From the NCBI RefSeq assembly GCF_014268745.2, contig NZ_JABWRB020000001.1:1736001-1800000 (forward strand): a stretch of DNA of 64,000 nt, written 5' to 3'. The stretch comes from Pseudomonas zanjanensis. GTDB lineage: Bacteria; Pseudomonadota; Gammaproteobacteria; Pseudomonadales; Pseudomonadaceae. Positions 53,827 through 63,139 of this stretch are shown here, piece after piece (position 1 is the stretch's first letter; every line of letters starts with the position of its first letter). The notes below the pieces were generated by a model. The model made no database searches, had not been told where the DNA came from, and saw only the letters and a program-made list of their open reading frames with translations. The translations under genes were made by a program, and so were the position numbers.

Positions 53827-54726
53827 TCAGGCGAACGTCGCGGTAATGGCCTCGCGCACCTTGATCACCGCTGGGTCCATTTGCGTGTGGGTTCGCCAGC
53901 CCAGTTCGATGGGGTAGCGGGGCAAGGCCAGGGGGCAGGGCAGCAAGGCCAGGCCGCCGAGGTCGGCGATGGCCCGGGCGGCGTGGGTCGGAATCGTCGC
54001 CACGGCCTGGCTGCCCTTGAGCAGGAACGGCAACCCGGCAAAATGCGTGGTCGAGGCACAGACACGCCGACTCAGGCCAAGCTCGGCCAGCCCCTCGTCG
54101 GTGATACCGATGAAGCCCCCCGAAGACACCAGCAGATGTTCACGGGCCACGAAGGCCTCCAGGCTGAGGGTTTGTTGGCCTTGGGCCAGGCTCGCCGCGT
54201 CCAGGAGACAGGCGTAGTCGCCTTCGCCCAACACCTGGCGGCTGAGCAACCGTTGGGCGAAACCGCCCGCCGTGATCGCCAGGTCAAAGTCGCGCTCCAT
54301 CAAGGCCCGGCCGACGATCTGGCTGTGGGTCTGGCGGAAAATCAAGCGCAGGCCCGGCGCGCGGCGGGCCACTTCCTCGATCAGGCGGCGTCCATGGGCA
54401 ATCTCGAAATCGTCCGACAGGCCGACGATGACCGAACGACCGTCATAATGACTGGCGTCCGGGTCGATCATCGCCAGGCTCTGGCGACATTTGTCCAAGG
54501 CTTCGCTGATCACCGGTTTCAGTTGATTGGCCCGCAACGTCGGCGCCAGCCCCCGTCCCGTACGCACGAACAATTGATCGCCATACACATTGCGAAGCCT
54601 GCGCAACGCGGCGCTGATGGCCGATTGCGTCACACCCAGGCGCACGGCGGCGCGGCTGGCGCTTGATTCGTCATGCAGGGCTTCGAAGGTCTTGAGCAGG
54701 TTGAGGTCGATGTCGGCGATATTCAT
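53827..54726 (-). CDS. LysR-family transcriptional regulator
   Basis: A 299-residue LysR protein: helix-turn-helix DLNLLKTFEALHDESSASRAAVRLGVTQSAISAALRRLR, then the effector domain from about residue 90 (SVIVGLSDDFEIAHGRRL...). It is divergent from the nitrilase gene, 95 nt apart, and probably controls it. The start at 54726 (MNIADIDLNLL) is typical of the NodD/LinR-like group; ATGs at 54735 and 54750 are alternatives and none has a clear ribosome site. Confidence 0.87.
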   Translation of the reverse strand: MNIADIDLNLLKTFEALHDESSASRAAVRLGVTQSAISAALRRLRNVYGDQLFVRTGRGLAPTLRANQLKPVISEALDKCRQSLAMIDPDASHYDGRSVIVGLSDDFEIAHGRRLIEEVARRAPGLRLIFRQTHSQIVGRALMERDFDLAITAGGFAQRLLSRQVLGEGDYACLLDAASLAQGQQTLSLEAFVAREHLLVSSGGFIGITDEGLAELGLSRRVCASTTHFAGLPFLLKGSQAVATIPTHAARAIADLGGLALLPCPLALPRYPIELGWRTHTQMDPAVIKVREAITATFA

Positions 54727-54821
54727 GAGGCTCATATCATTTAGCAGCATTCGGGGCTTTATTCATGATCGGCCGCTGCTTGAGAATCAGCAACACCTGA
54801 TGATCAAGGAGTTGAAAACCC

Positions 54822-55745
54822 ATGCCCAAATCCATTGTGGCTGCCCTGCAGATCGGTTCGTTGCCGGGTGGCAAGGGCGAGACCCTGGCGCAGATCCTTT
54901 CCTACGAAGACGCCATTCGCCAAGCCGGTGCACGCCTGGTGGTGATGCCTGAAGCGCTGTTGGGTGGCTATCCCAAGGGCGAGGGGTTCGGAACGCAACT
55001 GGGTTACCGATTGCCGGAAGGGCGCGAGGCGTTTGCCCGCTACTTTGCCAACGCCATCGACGTGCCCGGCGTGGAAACCGAAGCGCTGGCCGGGCTGTCG
55101 GCGCGCACCGGGGCGAGCCTGGTGCTGGGCGTCATCGAGCGTGTCGGTAGCACCCTGTACTGCACCGCGCTGTATTTCGAACCCGATGCAGGCCTCGTGG
55201 CCCGGCACCGCAAGTTGATGCCCACCGGCACCGAGCGGCTGATCTGGGGCAAGGGCGATGGTTCGACCTTGCCGGTGATCGACAGCCAGGTCGGCCGGGT
55301 CGGCGCCGCGGTGTGCTGGGAGAACATGATGCCGCTGCTGCGCACCGCGATGTACGCCAAGGGCGTGGAAGTCTGGTGTGCGCCAACGGTTGACGAGCGG
55401 GAGATGTGGCAGGTGACCATGCGCCATATCGCTCACGAAGGGCGCTGTTTTGTGGTCAGTGCCTGTCAGGTCCAGGCGTCGCCGCAGTCCCTGGGCATTG
55501 ACGTCGCGCACTGGCCCGCCGAACGGCCGCTGATCGCCGGTGGCAGTGTGATTGTCGGGCCCATGGGTGATGTGCTCGCCGGGCCGCTGAAAGACACCGC
55601 AGGGTTATTGACCGCCGAAATCGACACCGATGATCTGGTGCGGGCACGCTATGACTACGATGTGGTCGGGCACTACGCCAGGCCGGACGTGTTCGAACTG
55701 GTGGTGGACGAACGCGCCAAGCCCGGCGTGCGCTTCACGGCGTGA
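54822..55745 (+). CDS. Nitrilase
   Basis: A 307-residue carbon-nitrogen hydrolase with the complete triad: Glu44 in [13 protein letters not shown], Lys131 in [11 protein letters not shown] and Cys165 in [10 protein letters not shown]. The HRKLxPTxxER and CWEN(M/Y)MP patterns mark true nitrilases as opposed to amidases or cyanide hydratases. It converts an organic nitrile into its acid and ammonia in the cytoplasm; the substrate (aliphatic, arylaceto- or dinitrile) is not decided. Divergent LysR regulator suggests induction by the nitrile or a product. Confidence 0.93.
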   Translation: MPKSIVAALQIGSLPGGKGETLAQILSYEDAIRQAGARLVVMPEALLGGYPKGEGFGTQLGYRLPEGREAFARYFANAIDVPGVETEALAGLSARTGASLVLGVIERVGSTLYCTALYFEPDAGLVARHRKLMPTGTERLIWGKGDGSTLPVIDSQVGRVGAAVCWENMMPLLRTAMYAKGVEVWCAPTVDEREMWQVTMRHIAHEGRCFVVSACQVQASPQSLGIDVAHWPAERPLIAGGSVIVGPMGDVLAGPLKDTAGLLTAEIDTDDLVRARYDYDVVGHYARPDVFELVVDERAKPGVRFTA

Positions 55746-55746
55746 T

Positions 55747-56217
55747 TCACCACGTCGCCGCGGAACCTGGCAGCTCGAGGGTCCCTCGGTCGACGAAGCG
55801 CATCGTGCCGAACACGCCGCCGGCGAGCTTGCCCTTGAGTACATAGGGCAGGTTGTCCAGGCTTTGGGTCTGGCTCAGGCCCAGGGTCTGGCGCAGCACG
55901 GAAAACGCCGAAATGCTCACCGGCACACTCAGGATCGCTTCGGAAAAGCGCGGGATCGAACCGGCCTGGTCACTGACCCCGGTCGCCAGCGTACGACCAT
56001 TGACCTCCAGGTCCAAGGCCATGCCGTTGTAGTCGATGGCGGTTTCGTTGGGGTTCTGCACACGCAGTTTCACCGCGAAACGCACTTCCAAGCCCTGGTT
56101 GGGCAACGGCTCGATGCCCACCACGTTAATGTTCAGCGGGTCATGGTGCGGGAAGAGGGCGCAGGCGCTGAGGCTGAGCAGGATCAGGAATACGGAAAGG
56201 CCGAGGATTCTGCGCAT
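55747..56217 (-). CDS. LEA14/WHy-domain lipoprotein
   Basis: A 156-residue protein with lipoprotein signal (MRRILGLSVFLILLSLSACALF; lipobox LSAC, Cys about 20). The mature part is a single WHy/LEA_2 domain: LNINVVGIEPLPNQGLEVRFAVKLRVQNPNETAIDYNGMAL in parts, with the NPN turn typical of the family. LEA_2 lipoproteins are common in pseudomonads and are linked to desiccation or stress in other organisms, but their task here is unknown. It is convergent with the nitrilase gene (1 nt between stops). Confidence 0.88.
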   Translation of the reverse strand: MRRILGLSVFLILLSLSACALFPHHDPLNINVVGIEPLPNQGLEVRFAVKLRVQNPNETAIDYNGMALDLEVNGRTLATGVSDQAGSIPRFSEAILSVPVSISAFSVLRQTLGLSQTQSLDNLPYVLKGKLAGGVFGTMRFVDRGTLELPGSAATW

Positions 56218-56306
56218 TGGATAAATTCTCAAAAAAGGCGGTCATTGAGCACGATACCGCACAGGGATCACGCGGCAACCAAAGAACCCTTGGCGAGAGC
56301 GCTTTT

Positions 56307-56413
56307 GTGGCGAGGGAGCTTGCTCCCGCTCGGTTGCGCAGCGACCGCAAAAGCTTGGGGCCGCTGCGCCCGAAGCGTCCGACCGGCCCAGCGGGAGCAA
56401 GCTCCCTCGCCAC
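56307..56413. repeat. Family B inverted repeat (REP-like)
   Basis: 107-bp copy in the divergent gap between the WHy-lipoprotein and YafY-like genes. The rest of this 332-base gap holds the CTGACA operator at 56484. Confidence 0.84.
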
Positions 56414-56483
56414 AAAAGCTCACACCACAAAAGCTCATACCACAGGGTTCATACCACGCAGGCTCATCGACACAGTCAAAGGG

Positions 56484-56503
56484 CTCCTGACAGTTTCTGA
56501 CAC
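56484..56503. promoter_or_regulatory. Candidate YafY/WYL operator: CTCCTGACA-GTTT-CTGACAC
   Basis: Two direct CTGACA copies 10 bp apart, about 47 nt before the regulator start. The same arrangement with a different 4-base spacer is found before the next gene (57250-57269). Confidence 0.6.
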
Positions 56504-56549
56504 CAGCCTCTGCTAATCTGCGTCATCTTTTCTTTGCGGACAGGCCATC

Positions 56550-57266
56550 GTGTCGCGTACCACTCGGCTGCTCACTTTGTTGCAAGTCCTGCGGGGCAAG
56601 CGTTGCCCCGTCACCGCCGCGACATTGGCGGGGGAACTGAACGTCTCCGAGCGCACCTTGTATCGCGACATTGCCGAACTCACGGCCCTTGGCGCGCCGA
56701 TCCAGGGCGAGGCGGGCATTGGTTATGTATTGCGCAGCGGCCTGTTCCTGCCGCCACTGATGTTCACCGCCGATGAAATAGAGGCCATTGTGCTGGGCTT
56801 GCGCTACGTGGATCAGCGTGCCGACGAAGTATTGGGCAAGGCGGCCGCCGACGCGTTGGCGAAGGTCGCCGCGGTGCTGGCCCCGGATGTGCGGGACGCG
56901 TTGCGCAACCCCACAGTGCTGCCTGGCCCGCCGGGTTATGGCTATCCGCAGAACACCGTGGAACTGAATGTCTACCGCCAGGCCATTCGCGCCCAGGCCA
57001 AGCTGCACATCGACTACGCCGACGTGAACAAGACCCCGAGCCAACGGCTGATCTGGCCGCTGGCCCTGGGCTTTTTCAATGAGGCGCGGGTAGTGGTGGC
57101 CTGGTGCGAATTGCGCGGCGCCTATCGGACCTTTCGCACCGACCGGATTGCCTCGGCCACCGAGCAGGGCGAGCGCTATCCAGGCCGGCGCAGCGATTTG
57201 CTGCGGGACTGGTTTGCGTTGATGAAGCTGGACGAAACCGGGCGTTTCACTCCTGACAAAAACTGA
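56550..57266 (+). CDS. YafY-family (HTH-WYL) transcriptional regulator
   Basis: A 238-residue regulator with a DeoR-like winged helix (SRTTRLLTLLQVLRGKRCPVTAATLAGELNVSERTLYRDIAEL), the linker PIQGEAGIGYVLRSG, and a WYL domain around 135-210, in which the eponymous Trp-Tyr-Leu region reads QRLIWPLALGFFNEARVVVAWCELR. WYL domains bind small ligands or nucleic acid. It uses a GTG start at 56550. The stop codon lies inside the second copy of its probable operator, and a SnoaL-like gene follows. Confidence 0.88.
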   Translation: MSRTTRLLTLLQVLRGKRCPVTAATLAGELNVSERTLYRDIAELTALGAPIQGEAGIGYVLRSGLFLPPLMFTADEIEAIVLGLRYVDQRADEVLGKAAADALAKVAAVLAPDVRDALRNPTVLPGPPGYGYPQNTVELNVYRQAIRAQAKLHIDYADVNKTPSQRLIWPLALGFFNEARVVVAWCELRGAYRTFRTDRIASATEQGERYPGRRSDLLRDWFALMKLDETGRFTPDKN

Positions 57267-57269
57267 CAC
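57250..57269. promoter_or_regulatory. Second candidate YafY operator: CTCCTGACA-AAAA-CTGACAC
   Basis: It matches the site at 56484 in 16 fixed positions, overlaps the regulator's own stop codon and is 48 nt before the SnoaL-like gene. The near-identical distance from each start supports a shared operator. Confidence 0.6.
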
Positions 57270-57317
57270 AGCGTTGTTCTAGCATGGTGCCAGATCGATA
57301 AAACAAGGAGCCATGCC

Positions 57318-57659
57318 ATGTCCAACCCCGTCTCTTCCCTGGCCCCGGCCATCGCCGGCTACATCGCGGCTGCCAATGCCCGTGACAGTTCGGCGGTGAC
57401 GCGTTTCTTCGCCGAGGACGCCAATGTGTTCGATGAAGGCCAGCACCGTGTCGGCACCCAGGCCATCGCCCAATGGATGGAAGACACCGCCCAGCGCTTC
57501 CAGCCGCGAGTCGAGGTTCTCGATGTGCAGCAACGCACAGGCAAGGTGCTGGTGCACAACCTGATCTCCGGCACATTCCCCGGCAGCCCGTTGGAGCTGC
57601 GCTATACCTTCCGGCTCGATGAGCAGGGCAAGATCAGTCGGTTGGATATTTCAATCTAG
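57318..57659 (+). CDS. SnoaL-like (NTF2-fold) protein
   Basis: A 113-residue protein: AIAGYIAAANARDSSAVTRFFAEDANVFDEGQHRVG at the start (the standard NTF2/SnoaL first helix and strand), then IAQWMEDTAQRF and a C-terminal beta-sheet ending RYTFRLDEQGKISRLDISI. Such small NTF2-fold proteins act as isomerases, hydrolases or ligand binders; no catalytic residue identifies the reaction here. It is very probably controlled by the preceding YafY-like regulator through the CTGACA site. AAGGAG precedes the ATG. Confidence 0.85.
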   Translation: MSNPVSSLAPAIAGYIAAANARDSSAVTRFFAEDANVFDEGQHRVGTQAIAQWMEDTAQRFQPRVEVLDVQQRTGKVLVHNLISGTFPGSPLELRYTFRLDEQGKISRLDISI

Positions 57660-57709
57660 CGTCCTGCCCCCTGAAATGATTGCTGTTGTGCCAGGAGGTG
57701 AACGCTGTT

Positions 57710-57816
57710 GTGGCGAGGGAGCTTGCTCCCGCTGGGCCGGTCCGACGCTTCGGGCGCAGCGGCCCCAAGTTTTTGCGGTTGCTGCGCAACCGAGCGGGAG
57801 CAAGCTCCCTCGCCAC
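57710..57816. repeat. Family B inverted repeat (REP-like)
   Basis: 107-bp copy between the SnoaL-like and ZapE-type genes, very similar to the copy at 56307 but in the other orientation of its inner part. Confidence 0.84.
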
Positions 57817-57911
57817 AGGGGTTCGCGTTGAGTCCACAAGCAGGTGAATGACTCATCACTCCCATGCTGTCATGGCATACTCCCCACCTTCGTTTTCCGG
57901 ACCCGGGCCGT

Positions 57912-59033
57912 ATGACTTTCGACTCCCCCCTGAGTGCTTGGCAGCACGCCATCGCACACCGCGGTTTCGTCCAGGATGAGGCCCAGGAATTGGCCATCAT
58001 GGCCCTGGAGCAATGCCACCAGGCGTTGCACGAAGGGCGCAAGTCGATCCAGGGCGTTTATCTCTGGGGGCCGGTGGGGCGTGGCAAGACCTGGCTGATG
58101 GACCGTTTTTATGAAAGCCTCAAGGTGCCGGCACGCCGTCAGCACTTCCATCATTTCATGGCGTGGGTGCACCAGCGTTCGTTCCAGCTCACCGGCACGC
58201 CGGACCCTTTGCAGGCCTTGGCCAGGGAGTTGAGCGCGGAAGTACGGGTGCTGTGTTTTGACGAGCTGTTCGTCAACGACATTGGTGACGCGATCATCCT
58301 CGGGCGTTTGTTCCAGGTGATGTTCGAGCTGGGCATGGTGATGGTGAGTACCTCCAACCTGCCGCCGCAAGAGCTTTATGCCAACGGCCACAACCGCGAG
58401 CGCTTCCTGCCGACCATCACCGCGATCAAGCAGCACATGCAGATCGTGCCGGTGAACGGCTGGCAAGACCATCGCCAACACCCAGGCCAATTGCAGCAGC
58501 GTTACTGGTTGCGCGATCCAGGGCAACCCGACCCGTTGGGCGATGTCTTCGAGCTGTTGACCGCCGGGCAGGTGTCGAGCCGAGCGCCGATTGAAGTGGG
58601 CCATCGTCTGCTGGAACCGGTCCAGGCCAGCGATGCCGTGCTGTGGAGCCGTTACGCCGACTTATGCGAGCAACCGTTTTCAGCGTTGGATTTCATGGCG
58701 CTGTGCGACCGCTTCAATGTCATCCTGCTCAGTGACGTGCCTTGTCTGAGCGCTGAACAGCGTGAAGGGCGCATTGCTCGTGGCACCGAGGACGGCGTCG
58801 AACGGGTCGTGGCCGGTGATCGTGAGTTACCGCAGTTGTCGGTCCACGACGACGGCGTGCGACGATTCATCGCCCTGGTCGATGAATGTTATGACCGCAA
58901 GGTGCCGCTGTGTCTTTCGGCCGCGGTGCCGATGGATGAGTTGTACACCGAGGGCTATCTGCAATTCCCGTTTCGCCGTACGCTCAGTCGCCTCCAGGAA
59001 ATGCAAATGCAACGTTTTGGTCAGTACGCCTGA
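57912..59033 (+). CDS. zapE: AFG1/ZapE-type AAA ATPase
   Basis: A 373-residue P-loop ATPase: Walker A GPVGRGKTW near residue 60, Walker B VLCFDELFVND, sensor STSNLPPQELYANGHNRERFLP, and ARTHLS-type C-terminal residues LQFPFRRTLSRLQEMQM. ZapE acts at the division site in E. coli and relates to the mitochondrial AFG1. Since Pseudomonas usually has another ZapE homologue, this could be a second copy. The ATG at 57912 (MTFDSPLSAWQHA) is taken as start; an upstream ATG at 57864 would add 16 unsupported residues. Confidence 0.87.
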   Translation: MTFDSPLSAWQHAIAHRGFVQDEAQELAIMALEQCHQALHEGRKSIQGVYLWGPVGRGKTWLMDRFYESLKVPARRQHFHHFMAWVHQRSFQLTGTPDPLQALARELSAEVRVLCFDELFVNDIGDAIILGRLFQVMFELGMVMVSTSNLPPQELYANGHNRERFLPTITAIKQHMQIVPVNGWQDHRQHPGQLQQRYWLRDPGQPDPLGDVFELLTAGQVSSRAPIEVGHRLLEPVQASDAVLWSRYADLCEQPFSALDFMALCDRFNVILLSDVPCLSAEQREGRIARGTEDGVERVVAGDRELPQLSVHDDGVRRFIALVDECYDRKVPLCLSAAVPMDELYTEGYLQFPFRRTLSRLQEMQMQRFGQYA

Positions 59034-59089
59034 CCTGTATCCCGCCGACGGCATTGTGCCGCGGTACTACTGAAGTGAGATGGAAGGTC

Positions 59090-59584
59090 ATGGAAGAAGC
59101 CAAGGACATCCTTGTTCTGCAAGCCAGCTACACCAACCCGGTCCACGCCGAAGCGATCTGTCATGTGCTCAACGGTTATGCGCAGGATCCGATGGGTGGG
59201 GGGCATCCGTTGCCGGCCGAGGTACTGCTGCACCTGCCGGAGGAGCTGGCCAAGCGGCCCCATGCCTTCAGCGTGCTGGCATTCGTCAATGGCGAACCGG
59301 CGGGGCTGGTCAATTGCTTCGAAGGTTTTTCAACCTTTGCCTGCCGGCCCCTGGTGAATATCCACGACGTGGCGGTCATGCCGGAATTTCGCGGCCTCGG
59401 GTTGAGCCAGAAGATGCTGCAGAAGGTCGAGGACATTGCCCGTCAGCGCGGTTGCTGCAAGATCACCCTGGAAGTGCTTGAAGGCAATGCCGTCGCCCAG
59501 GGCAGCTACGCCAAGTTCGGCTTTGCCGCCGGCATGTTCGACCCGGCCCACGGCATTATGCAGTTCTGGATCAAGCCCCTGTAA
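59090..59584 (+). CDS. GNAT-family N-acetyltransferase
   Basis: A 164-residue acetyltransferase: ILVLQASYTNPVHAEAICHVLNGYAQDPMGG at the start and the acetyl-CoA-binding region HDVAVMPEFRGLGLSQKMLQKVEDIARQRGCCKITLEVLEGN in parts, where the R/Q-x-x-G-x-G/A loop reads RGLGLS. Next, AQGSYAKFGF is the usual final motif. The acceptor is unknown. The start at 59090 has GGAAGG before it. Confidence 0.87.
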   Translation: MEEAKDILVLQASYTNPVHAEAICHVLNGYAQDPMGGGHPLPAEVLLHLPEELAKRPHAFSVLAFVNGEPAGLVNCFEGFSTFACRPLVNIHDVAVMPEFRGLGLSQKMLQKVEDIARQRGCCKITLEVLEGNAVAQGSYAKFGFAAGMFDPAHGIMQFWIKPL

Positions 59585-59608
59585 AAGCGGGCTTCTGGTG
59601 GGGTGCGA

Positions 59609-61348
59609 TTATTTTTGCACCACTTCAGCCAAGGGCGCCTTGGGCTGCATCAGGCTGAAGTCGATCAGAGCCCTGCGCGGGGCTTCATATGGATTGCCGA
59701 TCAGCAGCGGACGGGCCTTGAAGTCATCGCTGACCAGACTCTTGCTGCGGTCCAGTTCATCGAAGCTCAGGCCGGCCAGGTCTGCCCAGGTGTGAATCAG
59801 GTGCGAGCTGCTGTAGGGTCGTGACAGATCGCCGGCAAAGTTCCAGTCATGGTTTTCGCGCCACTTGGGCGAAGCCCAGGCCATGAAGGGAATGGTATAC
59901 ATCGGCGCTGTCGGCTTGGCTTCGTTACGGCCCAGCGTGCCGTGACCCTGCGAATCGAACACGTCTTCACCATGGTCCGAGAGGTACAGCAGGAAACCGT
60001 TGGGGTCGGTCTTGGCGTAATCCTTGATCAGGCTGGAGACGACGAAGTCGTTGTACAACACCGCGTTATCGTAGCTGTTGTAGGTCGGGACCTGATCATC
60101 ACGCAGGCTCGCCGGTACGCCCTGGCGATCAGTGAACTTGTTGAACGTCGGCGGATACCGGTATTGATAACTCATGTGGGTGCCGAGCAAGTGCACCACG
60201 ATCAGCTTGCGCGGGGCGCTGTCGGCCAGGGCCTTGTTGAACGGCTCGATCACGTCGCCATCGTACTGCGCGGAGTTCTGGTTGCGGTTGTTGTTCAGGT
60301 ACACCTGTTCATCGGCCTGTTGGGAAAAGGTCGTGAGCATGGTGTTGCGCTTGGTCATTGTCTGCTGATTGGTGATCCAGAAAGTCTTGTAGCCGGCCTG
60401 CTTCATCATGCTCACCAGCGAAGGCGTGCTGAGGTACAGGTCCGGGTTCTGTTCGTCGGCGAAGGTCAGCACCTGTTGCAGCGCTTCGATGGTATAGGGG
60501 CGCGGGGTGATGACATTATCGAACACCGACAGCTGGTCCTTGAGCTTATCCAGCTCCGGTGTGGTTTCCCGCGGGTAACCGTAGAGGCTCATGCGCTGGC
60601 GGTTGGTGGATTCGCCGATCACCAGCACCAGGGTGGCCGGCTGTTCTGCCATGCCGTCCTTGAGGTTGCTCAGGGGAGGGATTTTGCTGGCGCTGTGGAG
60701 CATGCCTTGCATGTTCTCCAACTGCTCACCATAGCGACGGTAGGCCACCAGCATCTGCCAGGGCACCGCCGGCTCAATCCGGTTTTCGAACTTCTCCAGG
60801 CCACGGGCGAAGCTGCCGGTGCGCAGGGTCTGCTTGACCAGCGGATAACCGACCACGGCGAGCACGATGACGGTTGCGACAACGACGGCCTGGCGCCGGG
60901 GCAGGTACACCGGGCGCAGGCGGGTCCAGAGCCAATAGCCCACGGCGGTATGGGCCAGGAACGCCGCCACCATCCACCAGGCAAAATACTGGGTCAGGTA
61001 CTCACCGGCCTCAGACACGTTCGATTCGAACATGATGAAGATGACGCTTTGGGAAAATTCTTGCTGGTAAATGAAGAAGTAGCCCAGGCTGGCCATGGAG
61101 CAAGCCCACAACACCACGCCGATCAATGCCGCCAGCAAGCGCGTACGGGCAGGGAAGAGCAGCAGGGGTGCCAGCCACACAGCACTCATCACGAACGCTT
61201 GGCGAAAGCCGGCGAAACCCGAGGTGTCACTGAGCAGAATGAGTAGTTGGGTGATACCCGAGAAGTACCAGAAGAACAGAAACAGCCAGCCGAATCCGGC
61301 CCAGTCGAAACCTTTCGCAGTCGTTTTGCTGCGTTTGAACAAGCTCAT
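59609..61348 (-). CDS. Phosphoethanolamine transferase (CptA/EptA-type, sulfatase fold)
   Basis: A 579-residue inner-membrane enzyme: about five N-terminal helices (residues 15-200), then a periplasmic alkaline-phosphatase-like domain with VLVIGESTNRQRMSLYGY (metal-binding Glu and the likely nucleophile Thr), the metal ligands in HLLGTHMSYQYRYP and LSDHGEDVFDSQGHG. It transfers phosphoethanolamine to the lipopolysaccharide core or lipid A, which can lower susceptibility to cationic peptides. The class cannot be fixed from sequence alone. The start at 61348 (MSLFKRSKTTAKGF) was preferred over an upstream start that adds a charged extension. Confidence 0.87.
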   Translation of the reverse strand: MSLFKRSKTTAKGFDWAGFGWLFLFFWYFSGITQLLILLSDTSGFAGFRQAFVMSAVWLAPLLLFPARTRLLAALIGVVLWACSMASLGYFFIYQQEFSQSVIFIMFESNVSEAGEYLTQYFAWWMVAAFLAHTAVGYWLWTRLRPVYLPRRQAVVVATVIVLAVVGYPLVKQTLRTGSFARGLEKFENRIEPAVPWQMLVAYRRYGEQLENMQGMLHSASKIPPLSNLKDGMAEQPATLVLVIGESTNRQRMSLYGYPRETTPELDKLKDQLSVFDNVITPRPYTIEALQQVLTFADEQNPDLYLSTPSLVSMMKQAGYKTFWITNQQTMTKRNTMLTTFSQQADEQVYLNNNRNQNSAQYDGDVIEPFNKALADSAPRKLIVVHLLGTHMSYQYRYPPTFNKFTDRQGVPASLRDDQVPTYNSYDNAVLYNDFVVSSLIKDYAKTDPNGFLLYLSDHGEDVFDSQGHGTLGRNEAKPTAPMYTIPFMAWASPKWRENHDWNFAGDLSRPYSSSHLIHTWADLAGLSFDELDRSKSLVSDDFKARPLLIGNPYEAPRRALIDFSLMQPKAPLAEVVQK

Positions 61349-61531
61349 CAAGCGCTCCAGCCTCTGTCGACGAAGCTGCTGGCACCGGACTGGTGGCCGC
61401 AGGCATACGCCGAGCAATCTTAAAGGCGGGGAGTATTACGAGCCGGTTGTGAAAACTTTGTTAGTTTTTCGGTTACAAAACGCAGGCGGGAGTGAATCAG
61501 CAATCAAGACAGGCGAGAGGCGCCCCATCCT

Positions 61532-61624
61532 GTGGCGAGGGAGCTTGCTCCCGCTGGGTCGCGTAGCGACCCCAAAGGTTCGGCGGTTGCTGCACAACCG
61601 AGCGGGAGCATGCTCCCCCGCCAC
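61532..61624. repeat. Family B inverted repeat (REP-like)
   Basis: 93-bp copy in the 360-base gap between the phosphoethanolamine transferase gene and the 57-residue gene. Apart from a weak hairpin at 61653-61675 nothing else was recognised there. Confidence 0.83.
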
Positions 61625-61708
61625 AGCTAGCGCCGTTATATAGAGGGTGTATGGGTGACACCGGCTTGGGGCTGGTGCCACTTTCCCGACGGTATGCCTC
61701 TGGGGCGA

Positions 61709-61882
61709 TTACCGAGCCAGGGACTGGCTCTGGTGGGACAGCTGTGCGTGTTGCAGCTGCATGCGCAGTTGCGTCACTTCATCAAGCAGTAGATCGCGTT
61801 CTTCCTTGAGTAGGCGCAATTCATCGCGACGAATGGTCACATAAAGGGTTTGGGGAGGACGTGCGGTAACGACTGGGCCCAT
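61709..61882 (-). CDS. Small coiled-coil protein, 57 residues
   Basis: A complete small gene with GAGGTGAG as ribosome site 3-8 nt before the ATG at 61882. The product begins MGPVVTARPPQTLYVTIRRD and continues with a helix of regular heptad Leu (ELRLLKEERDLLLDEVTQLR, then MQLQHAQLSHQSQS), which should form a short coiled coil. There is no signal peptide. I do not recognise a named family; MerR-independent small coiled-coil proteins of this sort are common near pentose-phosphate genes in pseudomonads, but that is a weak link. It is divergent from gnd (276 nt). Confidence 0.75.
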   Translation of the reverse strand: MGPVVTARPPQTLYVTIRRDELRLLKEERDLLLDEVTQLRMQLQHAQLSHQSQSLAR

Positions 61883-62158
61883 TGCTCACCTCGCAAATGG
61901 CGTACATCAACTAGAGAGATGTCGCCAGTTTTTTTGGTCGACACCTCTTTATCGGCGCCGATTCTGAATACTTTTGCTCGTGAATGGAACTTTTTTATTT
62001 TTCATGGTCGCCGTGTCTTCGGCCGGTTTTTGAACGTTATCCTTTGTGATCGGGCGATTTACCCGGAAACTATGCAGCAATGCTCTGGACTAACCTCCAC
62101 AAGTCCCCTTGAGCTAAACCTTTGACACACCTTTATTTGTAGTAGGGAGCATCAGCAC

Positions 62159-63139
62159 ATGCAACTCGGGATCATTGGACTGGGCCGCATGGGCGGCAAT
62201 ATTGCGCGGCGCCTGATGCTCAATGGGCACACCACCGTCGTCTATGACCGCAATACCGCTTTTGTCGAAAACCTGAGCCAGGAAGGCGCAACGGGCGTCG
62301 CGGACCTGCCGGCACTGGTCGCCGGCCTGGACAAGCCACGAGCGGTCTGGGTCATGCTGCCGGCCGGCGCACCCACCGAAGACACCATCAACGTCCTCAG
62401 CGAGTTGCTCGAGCCGGGCGACGTGATCATTGATGGTGGCAACACGTACTACAAGGACGACATCCGTCGCGCCCAGGCCCTGTCGGAAAAAGGCCTGAGC
62501 TACATCGATGTCGGTACTTCCGGCGGTGTCTGGGGCCTGGAGCGCGGCTACTGCATGATGATTGGCGGTGAGGCCGAGGTGGTGAAGCGCCTGGACCCGC
62601 TGTTCGACAGCCTGGCACCGGGCATGGGCAACATTCCGCGCACCCGTGACCGCACATCCGACGATGACCGCGCCGAACGCGGCTACATCCACGCAGGCCC
62701 GGCCGGTGCAGGGCATTTCGTGAAGATGATCCACAATGGCATCGAGTACGGCATGATGCAGGCCTTCGCCGAAGGCTTCGACATCCTCAAGACCAAATCC
62801 AGCGAAAGCCTGCCACCAGAGCAGCGTTTTGACCTGAACGTGGCCGATATCGCCGAAGTCTGGCGCCGTGGCAGCGTGGTCTCGTCCTGGCTGCTGGACT
62901 TGACCGCCGACGCCTTGGCCAGCGATCCGAAACTGGAGGGTTTTTCCGGCGAAGTCGCCGACAGCGGTGAAGGGCGGTGGACCATCGAGGCCGCCATCGA
63001 GCAAGCGGTGCCGGTGCCGGTCCTGTCCAGTTCGCTGTTCGCCCGTTTCCGCTCGCGCCAGCAAAGCACCTACGGCGACAAAATGCTCTCGGCCATGCGC
63101 TTCGGCTTTGGCGGCCACGTGGAGACGCCGAAAAAATGA
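62159..63139 (+). CDS. gnd: 6-phosphogluconate dehydrogenase, decarboxylating (short, NAD-type)
   Basis: A 326-residue enzyme that converts 6-phosphogluconate to ribulose 5-phosphate and CO2. N-terminal [21 protein letters not shown] binds the dinucleotide; VYDRN has an Asp/Arg after strand 2; [29 protein letters not shown] and the catalytic Lys in [21 protein letters not shown] follow. It is about 150 residues shorter than E. coli Gnd, as in GntZ/YqeC-type enzymes, which often prefer NAD. Its stop overlaps the zwf start as ATGA. Confidence 0.94.
   Translation: MQLGIIGLGRMGGNIARRLMLNGHTTVVYDRNTAFVENLSQEGATGVADLPALVAGLDKPRAVWVMLPAGAPTEDTINVLSELLEPGDVIIDGGNTYYKDDIRRAQALSEKGLSYIDVGTSGGVWGLERGYCMMIGGEAEVVKRLDPLFDSLAPGMGNIPRTRDRTSDDDRAERGYIHAGPAGAGHFVKMIHNGIEYGMMQAFAEGFDILKTKSSESLPPEQRFDLNVADIAEVWRRGSVVSSWLLDLTADALASDPKLEGFSGEVADSGEGRWTIEAAIEQAVPVPVLSSSLFARFRSRQQSTYGDKMLSAMRFGFGGHVETPKK

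Noticed and set aside
61850..62125. 91-codon open frame before gnd
   Set aside because: AT-rich promoter-like DNA; it overlaps the start of the better supported 57-residue gene on the other strand and shows no protein features.
61883..62158. HexR site (TTGT-N-ACAA) expected before a zwf operon
   Set aside because: Only isolated TTGT was found without a correctly spaced ACAA, so control by HexR is not supported here.
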